64,000 nucleotides of DNA from Tricholomella constricta (taxonomy: Eukaryota > Basidiomycota > Agaricomycetes > Agaricales > Lyophyllaceae): positions 124,001-188,000 of the forward strand of contig JAACJP010000023.1 of the NCBI GenBank assembly GCA_013368375.1, read 5' to 3'. The position numbers and the translations under genes were made by a program. This document shows, piece by piece, positions 1 to 12,527 of the stretch (position 1 is the first letter of the stretch; each line of letters begins with the position of its first letter). The notes under the pieces are model-generated. The model had not been told where the DNA came from and ran no database searches. It saw only the letters and a program-made list of their open reading frames with translations.

Positions 1-696
1 TGTCGCTTTTGGCCCGCATCTCAGGAAAGCGCACCCAGGAACCGAATAACCTTGCCACACCCGTAGATGGCAATTCGTTCCAGTTCGCTCGTCCACCGAC
101 CGGCTCCTTGAGGGTTGACACGTCGGCGCTTGATATGTCCGTCAAACAGAACAAGTCTGCCTACCCCACCTTTGCGAGCAACGGCATCTTGTTGCCAGCC
201 CCTGAGCAGAAATCGCAGAAATCGCCCGCCCCAGTCACGGCTGGTCCTGACTTGGGAAGGCATAATAATGCGCGTCGCGAAATCGTGGGCTACAACAACG
301 TTCGTCATCAATCTCTCTTTTTTCCTAAAAGCCCCGGCCTGATATATAATATAGCAACAGCCGCAGCGTGTTCACAAGTCGACTGCTTCAACGAGCTCGA
401 GCGTTCGCCATTCTTTCAATGGATCAGAGGCTGACGTCAACTTTAACCCCTCCCCTTCCGTGTCTGGCCATTCGTCCTTTGCCTTGTCTTCGGGCGATGG
501 CCCTCCCAGGCCAAACGGGCACGTTAGAGCCGGAAGTGCGGGAAACTGGGGAAGCTTCTCCCGGAGCAGCCATCTTGCTCAGTCGGCTTATCCCAACGGC
601 TCAAGCCCTGCCGGTGAAATCATGGCCAACTCGCCATGGTCATCGACCGAGCTTGCAGTAGGCACTTCGAGGTTGCACGAGCAGGTCTGGGGGTGA
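1..696 (+). CDS. 3' end of unrecognised Ser/Pro-rich protein (partial)
   Basis: This is the C-terminal part of a gene that begins before the window. The frame open from base 3 runs to base 299. A GT...AG intron (about 300-360, starting GTTCGT and ending CAACAG) joins it in phase 0 to a second exon that stops at 694-696. The visible protein is rich in Ser, Asn, Pro and Gly and looks disordered (for example SFSRSSHLAQSAYPNGSS near the end). I see no catalytic or binding motif and do not recognise the family. The run of low-complexity residues is what one expects at the tail of a fungal regulatory or RNA-binding protein, but that is a guess. The reading frame and the intron are visible; the function is unknown. 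Confidence 0.5.
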
Positions 697-1103
697 TGAT
701 ACGCATGGAGTTCACTTCATTTTTTCTCATGTTTTTGAACGGTTTTACACCATTGCTTATGCCGCCAGGACGGACAGGAGTCAGATTAACCGTTGTCTTC
801 GAGGAGTTCTCTATACATACCTACGATTCCCTTTGTCTTTCTAGTTTTGTCAAAACACCCCAACTGTCGCAGTTTCATTATTCCCTTCTTGCTACTCGTT
901 TCTGTCCCGGGTTACTTATCTCTCCAACCAAGTCCACATCGCATCTTAGTAAACCACATGTTTTTATTCCACGTCATCCAATATCGATATCATTCTTGTC
1001 AATTGATTAACGTTGATCTATTCCAAAAAAAAAAAAAGACTACGACGCCTCTACCCCTGTGGCGCCATGAATGGTGCGCGAACTTTGAGCAACATGCCTT
1101 GAA

Positions 1104-2692
1104 TTAGATCCCTAGCGCACGGATCTCCCGTCTGAAGGCCGCCATACGACAAATGGCGTAACTGATATAGTCAAACTCCGGCTCCTCGACGTTCCTTTCC
1201 AAGTCCTCTCTCGCCTGGACAATCCCCCAAATGGCCCACATACCGTGCGAGGCGGCGCTCCAGTAGTGGACTTGCTTGTCGAGGTTTACCAACTGTAACT
1301 CATGCTCGCCATCGTCCAGCGTTGGGTATTCGCCTGAAATGGCGGTGTGGCCGAGATAAGCGGTGTAAAAGTTACGACGTTCTTCGTAGGTGGGGTACCG
1401 AGAAGGATCGAGGAGGTGGGGAGTTGAGGAATGATAGTTCGCAGTCCACTCGTGGAAGTGGTTGGCAATGTCGAACGATGCTGGATTGGGAGAGGCGTAC
1501 TCGAAGTCAACGACTATCAACTGATAAAAACTCGTCACATGAGTTCCATACCCTGATAGAATCAGAGACGGAAAGGACGTACTTGACGATGTTCATCGAC
1601 GAAATCCTTGGGGTGCTGCAACCTCAGGAGGTTGCCGTACTGGGCATCATTATGTGCGAAGACTCTCCTACTGCCGTTATGGACATCGTCTACCGTCGAC
1701 AACCAATCCAAGTATTTATTCCATTCGCGTTTGAACGTTTGCAGGTCAATTTCCGCGCGTATAGTATCGTTAACAGACGGCAAAGCGAGCACTTCTTCGG
1801 CAGGACCCAACCAGGACAGAACATTCTTCTTTGCACCTATCTCCCATCCATTGCCCTCTCCGCGGGTTTGTGGTGAGGTATTCTCGATGACTTCGATGTC
1901 GACAGAATGAAGCTCTGCCATCCGTGCACCAATCCATCGACTGATTGTAGGGTCTCGAATATCGGATGACGTCAGTGTCGTTGATTCAAAGTACTCCTCT
2001 ATCCGACCATTCTCAAAAGTTCCGTACACGCGAGGGCCAATCCGGTATTGAGAAGAAAGGATATGGAGCGTGTGCAGTTCCCTGGGACGAGAAATAAGAG
2101 AAGCTGACGAGAATCCATAGATCCGGAGCAGAACTGTACGAGATTTCCGCACAGAGGGGTATGAAACGAAGAATACGGCGTTGGTCAAGGATCCTGAAAC
2201 CTTGTGGATTTTAATATTGCCTGGTGCAATTTCTGCGGTGGACCAGAAGGGTACACGAAGTGACCGTAGACACTCGAGCAGCTGGAGGGCAAATTCACGT
2301 GTCTTATATTGCCTGATTTGAAGGAAATTGGTCAATGTATGTACGACGGGATAGACGATGGCAACACTGGACCGTGTTTGGGGCTTTCAAAGTCAATCTT
2401 TCCAATGAGGGCAAGCCCAACACGGGTAAGATGAATATCAAGACATACGGGAAATTGATTCTCACCTGGCCTCTAACTTAACATTTGCGTGCCGCAAGCC
2501 TTCTTCTCGCACGACCTCTACAACACCCTCCGGTAACTGGACTGAGGAGGTCGAGGGAGAAGCACTGAGAATGTCCGTCAATGCATGTAGAGAGGCCGTG
2601 GATAGAGATCTTGTGATCTGAGGGGGACCAATGGAGAAAGAGGCAGGCGAAGGGGTTGCGGAGATCATTGGGGTCAGCAATGGAGAGGTCAT
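1104..2692 (-). CDS. CKI1: choline/ethanolamine kinase
   Basis: This kinase phosphorylates choline (and probably ethanolamine) with ATP, the first step of the Kennedy pathway to phosphatidylcholine, in the cytosol. I join three exons: 2692-2466, 2312-1583 and 1520-1104, giving about 457 residues. Both junctions keep frame and have GTGAGA/ATCAG and GTACGT/ATCAG borders. The Brenner phosphotransferase motif HNDAQYGNLL and the following metal-binding motif DFEYASPNPASFDIANHFHEW-like block (starting VVDFEYASPNP) are intact, so it should be active. The N-terminal ~75 residues are Ser/Thr/Pro-rich and resemble the regulatory extension of fungal choline kinases. The stop lies about 400 bases from the end of the preceding convergent gene. 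Identity is secure; the exact start is the first in-frame ATG. Confidence 0.9.
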
Positions 2693-4458
2693 GGTGGTAA
2701 GAGATCAAGTGTGTGAGCGCTTGTTTGCTTGCCATCACCATCTCTCTTGTTCGTTCACCTTGTCTGGCACCGTCCTCAGCTCGTCGACGATGTATCTGCA
2801 ACTACCATATAGGTTTCCTAGACTCCAGCCTATTTTTTTTGGATGCTCGTGTGCCCTTAAATACCCTGGGTAAATACATCTCGACACCGGCCCGATTCTA
2901 TTACAGTCCAAGTCATGCAATGCTTCGCAGTCATCGTCACTGTCGTAAACCAAGAGATTGTTAGTTGCTTTGCTCCGTAAAATCCGTGGATTCGCTCACG
3001 CTCGCAGTTTTTGTTTTCTTCACTGGAAGGATGCGGGATCTTTCTCCCTTTCGAATCCCAACGTTATCCGCCGTTCCAACTGGGATTGTGCCAAAAAGCT
3101 ATTTTGGTCCAGGGAAAGCCGAGCGATCCACCGTCCTTACGGTACTCGAAACCTCCAAAGTGTCTGATGGATGCAAGCTAACCTGAGGCCTAACGAGACG
3201 GTTCCCACTGCCACCACCGACATAGATCGAAGGCTTGGACGCGGACCTTTTTGCAGAATATATTACGTGTGGTTCAAGACAAGTGATGGTTTAGACTTCC
3301 TGTGCTAGCCTAGATTGGGCATTCTGTATCTTCATCAGCAACTCGACACGGATGCGATTGTCAAGATATTCGCGTATAGGACAGCATTGAAGTCATCTGA
3401 GCGACCGTGTAATGTACCATCCTCGTTTTGTGTAGCAGTCCAGTGATTTTTCCTGACGGAAAACCCACGAATTTGCCGAGACTGCAGTAGCTGCTTTACC
3501 TTAAACCGACGGAATTCCAGGTGAGTCTACCGTTCGCGTTCATGTGCCTTCTTCGTTATTCAAACCATGCTGCATGAAACTCGACTCAATTCATTTCTAA
3601 ACGAATGTATCAACATGAAATTGTGAGCAGATTTTTTCGGTCCAGGACAAATAAATATCTTCAACTTCCCAGGCCTTACAATTCCAAGCTTCAGTCTAGA
3701 CGTCCTCCGATGCCGTTTAATTCACAAGCATCCCCTGTATAAGCAACGCCTGTGAATTAATATCTCCAAACGATTTACAGGGTGGAGTGAGCGAACCTTG
3801 CCCGATCTCTCATTTTGAACCCATTTTCCTGGGTACTAACTAATCCATGCTCTCAGAATCCGATCTCTCTATCTCCGAAATTTAACTCCAGAGTTTTAGG
3901 GTTGGAATGACTGGTAGCTTCTCCAGTGCACGAAACGAGCCGGGCCGCTATGTTGTGTCTTCTCCGATCAGCTTGAAAGCCACGCTCACACCTCTCGCAT
4001 TATCTTTCCAAGCCAACGAGTTCCTGCCATGCGTGACTGTACGCTGTGTTGATTGCCGTTCCCTTATGTTCCGCACATCAGTATTCGTAGCACCACGGGG
4101 CAGATACGGGGACGGCACGTCCGCTAAAAGAGGAGTATTCAAGGGCCCTGATACAACAGATACCGATGCTCAACAGGCTTGAAAAATGTCGTTCACATCC
4201 CTGTCCCACTCCTTACCTCCGTGAATCAAGCGGTCGAGTACTCCTTAACCTTGTCTGTGGAAAAGCTTCCCCGGTTATACTTTCTCTAGTACCTACTCGC
4301 TTGTTGCTAGAGAATCCGTGTGGTCGGAATATTAAAACATTGTGGCCAAGTTAAAGGTGGTAATATTTTATCTAGATTATAGTACAAAGATCTATAGCAT
4401 GCGCATTCACTATGCCTTGGTCTCGGCCGACGTTCTTATAGAATGCGTTTCGAGCTGC
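2693..4458. other. intergenic, no gene seen
   Basis: This 1.8-kb stretch lies upstream of choline kinase and downstream of the MFS transporter. Short open frames exist on both strands (for example 2735-2953 and 3907-4182) but none shows a protein family, codon bias or splice-linked extension. The bases next to 2692 presumably hold the choline kinase promoter and 5' leader. I see no tRNA, terminal repeat or transposase remnant. Confidence 0.4.
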
Positions 4459-6994
4459 TCAGTCGGAGATTCTTTGATGGGCATCTTTTTCAATAAAAGT
4501 GACAGCTGGAAGACGCGTTAGCCGTTTATCGCAGTTGGATAATGCAGTAAGTGTCACCAGGAATGCGAGACCCAAGCAAGGTGAGCATACAATCCAGATC
4601 GTCTGAAAGATATTATAACCGAGGCACAGCTTCGAGGGTAGTAGACATACCTGGATTGATGAAGAGACGACGCGTAGGACTTGCTGCCTAAGGACTAGAG
4701 GCTCTATAGATCTGAGCAGTCCGTAATCGATCGAAGTCCCCGATTCGTCCATAGGGAGGTCTGCGGGCAGGCGATTGTACGCTCTGGCATAAAAAACGGC
4801 GCCTGCGACAGCCTGAGGATATATTAGGAGGCGGACTGCAGGGGGAGGCAATTTATTCTTACCAATCCAACCGTCGCGCCAGTGAACCTGACCAGGAAAA
4901 AGGCGCTGGTTCCTGTCGCTAACTCCCTAGGCCTTAGTGCTCTTGTGAACACCTGGTATGGCGCATGGAATAGCATCCCCAGTCCGATCCCAGAAACGAG
5001 GGGGAAACTGACTTGGGCGGAGAGGGAGGCGTTCTCATTCAGGAGTATGAGAAGGCCTTTGGAGAATGCATTAGCGAGCTCATTACATTTCTAATAAATG
5101 TCGCACCGAAACCCAAAGTTGAGATCATCAACCCAAAGGAAATCATTATATTCTGCCCGCTAGTGCTTTTTGTACGCCGTTGCCAGTATCCTATGAACCA
5201 TGCTGCAGGCATAGATGCCAGAGATGATCCGAGAGCGTAGGGGAGGAGTTTGATGCCAGCTTGGAGCGGCGTCGAGCCGTTGGCGGCCTGGATGCGAGGT
5301 TTTTAAAAAAGGGTGGCGAAGAAGGGTACGGAGAGAGACATACCTGATAGTACAACGCAAGGTAAAATGTCCCAGCAGTGAAAGCGAAATTATGCAGAAA
5401 CGTAACAATGAGTATTATGACTAAATTAATAAAAGTGAGCGGATTGTGATATCATGCTATTGGAAAAAGGCAGGAAGACGAACCTGCAGTGAGGTCTTTG
5501 AATGTGCTGGGGGGGAACAAGCATTCCCGTGACGTGTGTGCTTCGTAAACTCCTCCACAGACAAGGACAATGAGGCCCAGAATTATGAGCACCACAGTTG
5601 ATGGCGCAGCCCCTGGTGAAAATATATTTTAGGCTAGTCGAACCTGAAATTAAATGTTACCCACAGCCATTATCGGTCGCAAAGCTAAAACCAAGGACAA
5701 TACAACTGGTCCCGCCCATGAATAATATTCTGGGCCAAAGCGGTCAATACGCGATGTAATTCCAGAAGATGGAATGCAACCCACAATCCTCCAAAGTCGA
5801 ATTTTGTGGCCATCGTACGCCATGAGGCATTAGACGACTTTCCAAGACGCACACCTCGGAGGGATGGGAAAAGCACAAGGAATCCAAACAGACAAACAGG
5901 TAGATTCAAGTAAACTATGAAGGCGTGAGCCCAGTTTTGTTGAGGTCACATGTGTTGCTTACATCCCCATCTCCAGCTTAATAGGCTAGAGTCGCTCTTA
6001 CCTATAACAGGACATGAACAAATTCCGGTCACTGGCTAGGACGAATTGGCTCACTGCTGAATATTCCACCCAGAAGCGGTCCAGCTATCGCAGAGCAACT
6101 CCAGGTCAGGCTGAGCGCCTGCGACCATTTTGCCCGATGCTGAACCTCTACAATCTCGGCGGTGATAACCCAGACTGAGCTGACTATACCGCCGCCTCCG
6201 ATGCCAGCTGTAGCAAGCTCGACGTTAGTCCCGAATCACTTGGGAAGCAGTGACCTTTACCTAGTGCTCGGGCCGCGATGAGCCAAGTTATTGTCTGATT
6301 ACTGTCGTCACGAATATTCTGATTCTGAATCAACAGGTCCCTCACCTGAGCTGCTCCACACAGCAGAGAACCGAGAGCGAATATAGCCATGCTTGAGAAC
6401 AGGACATTCTGCAAAGGGGATTGATTTTTGGACCTCAAAACTGAAAAGGTTTTGTCACGGACCTTGCGGCCAACAAGGTCGGAAATTCTGCCGTACAGCG
6501 GCTGCAAGGCAGTTTGGGTCAACATGTAAGCCACGCCAACCCAGGTGTATTGATTTTGGGATGCGTCGAGGTCACTTGCGATTGTCGGTAAACTCGTAGA
6601 AACAATGGTCTGGCATGATCGCGGACGTGAGCATTACAATTATCACCTCATGATGGCAATACTCACGGCATCGGTGGTGGCAAGGAATAAAGTCAAAGCC
6701 GCACTTGTAGATCACGTCGATCAGCACATTGTTCTGGCAAGGCACACTTCCAAATGCATACCCCAAGTGCGCCATCAAAAGCCTAAAGGTCGATAATTGT
6801 GCTTGCGCGGGTTGGTCGTCCTCCAATGTGGTGGAGGATACAGACCGGATACTGCTCGAGGTAGACTCCAGATATCCTGGCGTCGAGCAAGTGTCGGACG
6901 AAGGGGGGGTCGCCTTCTCGTCGAGCTTGTCAAAGTCGGCAAACGTAGACCCACTCGCGCGTGCGTTCGTGGAGACGACAAGGCTGTTCTGCAT
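4459..6994 (-). CDS. MFS transporter, DHA2 (14-TM drug:H+ antiporter) family
   Basis: This is a plasma- or vacuolar-membrane proton antiporter that probably exports drugs or small metabolites. The spliced protein has the family's hallmark order: a ~75-residue Ser/Thr-rich cytosolic start, a first helix with LTLFLATTDATIVSTSLP, the segment WVGVAYMLTQTALQPLYGR followed by SDLVGRK (motif A), then AGIGGGGIVSSVWVITAEIV (motif C-like), then SLLSWRWG-FYLNLP. Later exons encode APSTVVLIILGLIVL, STPLQAGIKLLPYALGSS and FPLVSGIGLGMLFHAPYQ. At least ten short introns are needed. The apparent frameshift near 5.73-5.78 kb is a 55-nt intron (5730-5784), so the gene looks intact. The substrate cannot be told from sequence; the Vba/Fnx1 amino-acid branch is an alternative to multidrug export. 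Confidence 0.88.
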
Positions 6995-7934
6995 TGTAGG
7001 AATCGGACGCGGGAGCGCTGGGCCAGAGAGGGAACAGGTAATTGGAGGAGCGAGTAAATGTCCTTCTCTTGGTTAGCATCTTAGGGTAACGCGTTTTTAT
7101 ACCAACGTCGGTGGCTCCATCCCGTGGTATTCAGATCGGGGCAATAGAATCGACATAAGCATTAGTGTTCCCCTTTGGCAAAGTCTCCTCGGCTTGGAAC
7201 TAGTGAGCAGTTTCTTACCATTCTCAGCTCTTAGCAAGGAGTCGGAGTGTGGACGAAGGGAGATCTCAGGAGCCGATATTAGGTCCAGTATCTAGATTAC
7301 CGATTAGCGATAATTTGTTTGACACCTTTGTGAAAACCTCACCAAGCTTCCTCAAAAGAAACCCCTTTGACATCTTTGGGAATGCTACTGATTTCCACGA
7401 CAGTTGACAATAACCGCCAGGCTTGGGAATGAAGAACATTCTGTTCAAGTTCTGGCAGAGAATCTTCAACCTTCGCCTCGTTGCAAGGTTCCAACCAGGA
7501 GTTTGGCCAAGGGTCGTAAGATTGCACAGATCGCCGTAGTAGGCTAAGGAACAGGGTACTACTTGCCCAAATTAAACGCGATCGTCACGAGTTGACCCAA
7601 ACCTGAATGCGGGACCTAAAATTTGTGGCGTTCAATTTCATTGCGCAAAATTTAAACGTTAATCGAGGAGGAACCAACTAATTGCTCAAGCGGAGCTGAG
7701 TGGCGAGCTGAATTCAAGCGATCCATTATGGCGGAGTGTTTTATAGGGGTCTACGTAGTTAATATTATTCTAGATGTCGTCTTCATTACCCTGTAGCTCT
7801 TTTCCTTTCATCTTCCTTCTCTCCCCGTGCGTCCTCATTACCGGTATCCTTGGAAGCCTCTGGATTGACTGAATCGGTTCAGATGAGAAGATGGTACGAG
7901 GGTCGCCAACAAGAAGACATGCCGGGAAAAAAAA
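6995..7934. other. intergenic, no gene seen
   Basis: About 0.9 kb between the MFS transporter start and the 3' end of the DnaJ gene. It should contain the transporter promoter (next to 6994) and the DnaJ 3' UTR (next to 7935). The small frames at 7266-7527 lack any recognisable family. Nothing else is seen. Confidence 0.4.
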
Positions 7935-9717
7935 TCAAAAGCCAATGAGCCTCCGAATGCCTTGCCAAGTACGAGACATCCAACCACCAGATGATGGCAG
8001 ATAGTGGGTAAAAGGTTCCGTACCGTTATCTGTATCACTTGAGGGCGCCTTTTTCGCCTGTGAGGTTGTCTGTGCAGATTGTGGCCGACCCTCGACGTCG
8101 TCCGCGTATTGCTGCAGAAGCTCTCGTTGACGTTTTGTAAGAGACCTATGAATCGTAAATTTAATCAACTTCCACGAAACGTTCAAGCAAACCTTACCTA
8201 GGAAGCACGACTGAAAAGGCAACGAAGAGGTCGCCCTTCTCACCCCCATACGGTGGGGGCACTCCTCGCCCTTTCAGGACCATCTCTTCTCCCTGCTGTG
8301 TCCCACCAGGTATACGAACGTCGACGTCTCCGTCAAGAGTTGGTACGCGTACTTTCCCGCCAAGAAGAGCCGCGTGCATCGGGATACGGGCTTCATGATA
8401 GAGATTGGCACCTTGCCGTACGAATGACTTTGAAGCTGCGACCCTGACTCTAACGAAGAGGTCTCCAGTTGGACCCTTGCCAGATATCGGGGCATCTCCA
8501 GCTTTCGATACACGCAACGACATTCCATCTTCAACACCTGAAGGCTAGTCGTCAGTAGGAGGTTAGAAATATACAAGACATTTGTCACTTACCAGCAGGA
8601 ATAGTTACTTGCACCGCCTTCGAAGTCCTGACACGCCCCATACCCCTGCAAGACGAACATTGTGCGTTCCGCGGGATAGTGCTCCCAACGCCGTCGCAAG
8701 TACGACAGGTATTGGCCATCTGGAATCCCCCACTTATTACGAACGTTTGGGTTCCCGATCCACCGCAAGCTGTACATGTCGTTCTCTTGGCGCCTTGCTT
8801 CAGACCGGTGCCAGAACAAGTACCGCAATTCGTCACAGGTGATACATGGACCGTCTTGGTGGTGCCTTTGCATGCCTCCATGAACGAAATATTGATTGAG
8901 GTTTCAATATTTGCTCCTCGAGACATTTCTGAAGACTGAGATTGGCGCCCAGCGAAGGAGCCAAACAGGTGCTCAAAAAGATCCCCAGCCTGGCCTTGGC
9001 TGAAAGAACCACCAAGATCTTGGAAGCCCGAGAAACCACCAGCTGAGAAACCTTGGAAACCTCCAGCGCCAGCGCGCCCGAACGCGTTCGGGTCGAACCC
9101 AGGTTGTTGAGAAGCGCTGCCGAACTTGTCGAATGCAGCCCGTTTCTTTTCGTCCTTCAGTGTCTACAGGACGTCGGGTTGTTTACTCAAGCCGAAGGTA
9201 CAATGAAGCAAAAGTTCATACATCATATGCCTCTTGGATTTCGACAAATTTATCCTGAGCACCTTTATCAGGATTTGTATCAGGGTGGTATTTCCGTGCA
9301 AGCTGGCGAAATATGAGAGAGGCACATCCAGAGATGATGGAAATATTCACGCACAGCGAAATATGTTTTTTTAATCTCGGCCGCCGTTGCATCCGACTTA
9401 ATTCCCAAAACATCATAAGGATTTTTGGAAGCTGAAAGGGGGCGTGTGGCATGAAGGAAACGCTACATCCTAAGGGTAAGTCGTCTGAAGTAGCAAATGC
9501 CAAACTTGCCAACCTTGTCACCAAGTTGTCTCGGCTTCGGAGAAGAATGGTAGTTGAGAGGACATGACCGAAGGAAGGAAAGGGACCGAGTATATGATCC
9601 GGGTTTTGGGCGAGAGCAAGAGTAGAAAGCAATGAACGAAGAGAAGCGCTGAGGAGGTAGACGCGGAGGCATGGGGTAGGCCGCGGGGAAGACCTGGACC
9701 AGACTACGGAACTCCAC
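7935..9717 (-). CDS. MDJ1: mitochondrial DnaJ/Hsp40 co-chaperone (Mdj1-like)
   Basis: This is a type I J-protein that stimulates mitochondrial Hsp70 in protein folding in the matrix. After an Arg/Ser-rich presequence, the J domain reads [19 protein letters not shown], then an intron, then [19 protein letters not shown] with the essential HPD. A Gly/Phe-rich linker ([16 protein letters not shown]) follows. The zinc-finger domain has all four repeats: [24 protein letters not shown] and CSSCRGMG. The C-terminal substrate domain includes [28 protein letters not shown] and the [19 protein letters not shown] block. A 3' exon gives a short tail ending IRRLIGF. Five or more introns are inferred. The start is the first ATG of the frame; an in-frame ATG 15 codons in is also possible. 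Confidence 0.92.
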
Positions 9718-10370
9718 CAGGACTCTCTCTACCGTAACGCCAGGCAGTGTGAAATTTGAGATGCTTGTTCCTGTTTGCCTGCGCCGTCGCGGCCACGTGC
9801 CCCTGAACTGCCCAGCGTTCCGACCACCAATTGCTTCAGGCCTACCTTAAGCTCGCATTATATTCATCGCCCACAAAGCCCTGCGACTCGTTACTTAAGG
9901 CTCATTCGGGATATATTTAAGCGAATTCATGTAGACGATGTGGGACAGACAGTGCGCAGGTCAATGTGGTGGCGTGCGCTCCAGGTAATTGCTTTTTTGC
10001 TTACTGTAACGAGTGTTCCTCGTTTTCAATGTTTTCGAACTAGCCAAAGGCGGAAGGTATCCGTACTACTGGAACGTCGACACGTCAATATTTATTCTCG
10101 ATATCTCCGTTATTACACTCGGTGTTTGTATGTAGGCGTCCGATAAGGCACACTGACCGTCAAGAATAGCGAAAGCTCTCCCTTCTTCAAGCCCTTGGCG
10201 TCATCTCCGTGCTCGAGCTTACATCTAAGTATGATATGATCATGAAGGCGGCGAAGTTGCGGGTATAACAATATAGAGCTCATTTAATTGGATCCCAGCC
10301 CCCACTTGTAACTGGAATCTGGATTCTGCACAACATAATGGGATGTAGTATCCGATCTCTTACTTAACAT
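9718..10370. other. intergenic, no gene seen
   Basis: About 0.65 kb between the divergent MDJ1 start and the SET gene 3' end. It holds the MDJ1 promoter; a CACGTG E-box lies at about 9793-9798, some 75 bases upstream of the MDJ1 ATG. An open plus frame (9775-10146) has no recognisable protein content. Confidence 0.35.
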
Positions 10371-11036
10371 CTAGACCGCGATTAATGAGTCAGAGCTCCG
10401 AGCCCGCCACCAAGCCTTGCCGTACGACACAAGAATCTCTTCACCCTTTTTAATTTCTTGCCCTGAGCTACAAACGATCATACACATTTCTCCCCAAGGT
10501 GTTTTCGTATCGGAGAAGATGGCATTTGGTTTGGCGGTGACGCCTCGGTAATCGTTGATAAATCTTGCTTCATTGCCCATTTTACTGGCGTCAATGCCTA
10601 CGTTGACGCCGTCATGGCCGCGGTAAAGCGAAAGGTCATAATCAGAATCGGGGCGATCATCGCAGTGTATCTCGCCTGGTGTTTGAAGTCAGTGTATGGA
10701 AGACACGGCACCTTCTGGACGTGTACCGATGTAGTCAATAATGTGCGTCTTGGGAGGAATTTTCTTCGCTGCAAAGAGACCGTATTGGCCGTAGGCTGGG
10801 TGTGAGGTTGAAGATATGGGACGGATGACAACAGGAGGACGGTGCGGTGCAGCCGGGCCTTTGGGATTGCCCAGTATAGTTAAACGAGTGACATGTGGGA
10901 CAGAAGAATGGAATTGCGATGATTGCAAGTACTGAAGTTGTGAGGGCCAGCGAGGAGGAGACATTGTACTTTTGCCGCAATCAGATTCAAAGTCCTTCAA
11001 AGTCGACTTGACCGTGGGAAAGCACGCGGTTATCAT
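10371..11036 (-). CDS. small SET-domain protein, putative lysine methyltransferase
   Basis: A short SET-domain protein, probably a protein-lysine methyltransferase using S-adenosylmethionine. The N-terminal SET block reads YGQYGLFAAKKIPPKTHIID followed by Tyr-Ile-Gly. A phase-1 intron (GTACAC...CACCAG) leads to VNVGIDASKMGNEARFINDY and then EILVSYGKAWW. In this branch the usual NHS motif is replaced by FINDYRG, and the Tyr of LVSYG stands in the position of the conserved SET Tyr. No pre-SET or post-SET cysteines are present. The first ATG is at 11036, but one at 10964 (MSPPRW) leaves 138 rather than 66 bases to the divergent CK2 gene and is the likelier start. The target could be a histone or a non-histone protein. 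Confidence 0.75.
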
Positions 11037-11102
11037 TCGACATCCTCGTTGTTCTTTGAGCGGTTTCTGGTTGAGCTCCTCAAGCCTCTCTGTGTTAACT
11101 CG
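10965..11102. promoter_or_regulatory. shared divergent promoter, SET gene / CK2 alpha
   Basis: The 66-138 bases between the two divergent start codons must carry both core promoters. The size depends on which SET start is used. No clear TATA box is seen. Confidence 0.45.
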
Positions 11103-12527
11103 ATGGGACGGTCGACCACCAAATCCGTCGCCCGTGTATACTGTGATGTCAACGCTCGTCTAGGTCCATCGTGGCATGAATATGGTTGACTATCTTCCTC
11201 CCATCGTTACTTCTTCTTATTATGCTTTTCCAGACAATCTCCAGGTGCAGTGGGGATCGCAGGATCACTATGAAATTGTGCGGAAAGTAGGGCGCGGGAA
11301 GTACTCCGAGGTTCGCTTCAAAATCTCTTTTTACTATTGCAAACTCCGAGACATTTCTCCACCTAGGTGTTCGAGGGTGTAAATGTGGTTACCGAAGAAA
11401 AATGTATCATCAAAGTCCTCAAACCCGTCAAGAAGAAGAAAATCAAGCGGGAAATAAAAATCCTCCAAAACCTGGCTGGGGGACCTAATGTTGTTTCGCT
11501 ACTGGATGTGGTCCGCGACCCAGCCTCCAAGATCCCAAGCCTGATCACCGAATATGTCCATAATCTCGATTTCAAAGTTCTGTATCCTCGTTTCACGGAC
11601 CTGGACGTCCGGTTCTACATGCTCGAACTCCTCAAGGTAATAGTTACTATTGCCCCAAGTGCGCATGATTAACTTTGACTGTTTTAAGGCCCTGGATTTC
11701 TGTCATTCGAAGGGAATCATGCACCGCGATGTAAAGCCACATAATGTCATGATAGATCATGAACACCGCAAGGTTCCTCCTTCATTTTCTCATCTACTTG
11801 GTTGCCCGTCTATCGCTAACCGACCCCCTTTGTTTTAGCTTCGACTGATTGACTGGGGTTTGGCAGAATTTTACCACCCGAAAACGGAGTACAATGTCCG
11901 AGTTGCATCAAGATACTTCAAGGGCCCTGAGCTTTTAGTCGATTTTCAGGAATATGACTACAGTTTGGATATGTGGAGCTATGGTTGCATGTTTGCGTCA
12001 ATGGTACTTCCTCCCCGCCACGCACTTGGATTTCATTAATAACCTATGATGCAGATCTTCCGGAAGGAACCCTTCTTCCATGGTCATGATAATTATGACC
12101 AGTTGGTTAAGATCACCAAGGTCCTTGGAACCGAGGAGCTATTCGCATACCTGGACAAATACACCATTCGGCTTGATTCTCAATACAACGAGCTTATGGG
12201 AAGGTATGGCTCAGTTGACAATCTATCAGATCAATCGATTGGAACTGGGCTTCATTTAGGTACCCTAGAAAACCATGGACCCGTTTCATTACTTCGGAGA
12301 ATCAGCGATGGATATCCAACGAAGCTATCGATTTCCTCGATAAACTTCTCCGTTATGACCACCAGGAGCGCCTGACTGCACGTGAAGCCCAAGCTCAGCC
12401 TTACTTCGGTACGCCGTCTCCATGTCACAAGGCCCTCCCTTACCGCATCTCGTTCATAGATCCTGTGAGGACAAGTCCACCTGCACCCCCTACCGATGGG
12501 GAAAGCGATTCCGCCTCCTCAGGCTAA
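11103..12527 (+). CDS. CKA1: casein kinase II catalytic subunit alpha
   Basis: This constitutive Ser/Thr kinase acts on acidic sites in nucleus and cytosol. I join eight exons: 11103-11184, 11234-11310, 11367-11636, 11689-11772, 11839-12003, 12055-12203, 12260-12408 and 12460-12527. All are in frame and give 347 residues, the usual size. The first exon ([20 protein letters not shown]) is shorter than the obvious open frames and is needed to give the canonical N terminus. Seen in order: [12 protein letters not shown] (glycine loop), [16 protein letters not shown] (the CK2 basic cluster), [12 protein letters not shown] (catalytic loop), IDWGLAEFY (the CK2-type DWG in place of DFG), and [15 protein letters not shown]. 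The tail [16 protein letters not shown] is acidic. A complete, normal gene. Confidence 0.95.

Noticed and set aside
2735..2953. Minus-strand 72-codon frame upstream of choline kinase
   Set aside because: No recognisable content; most likely part of the choline kinase leader or promoter.
3030..3110. TTTCGAATCCC resembling a tRNA T-loop
   Set aside because: The flanking bases cannot form the T-stem, and no acceptor or anticodon stem was found.
3907..4182. Overlapping open frames on both strands upstream of the MFS gene
   Set aside because: Neither has family character or splice-linked extensions; likely chance.
5730..5784. Apparent frameshift in the MFS transporter, suggesting a pseudogene
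   Set aside because: A 55-nt GT-AG intron here restores the conserved GGLILFMGGTS helix, so the gene is intact.
9775..10146. Plus-strand 123-codon frame between MDJ1 and the SET gene
   Set aside because: Arg-rich with no family match and no supporting splice sites.
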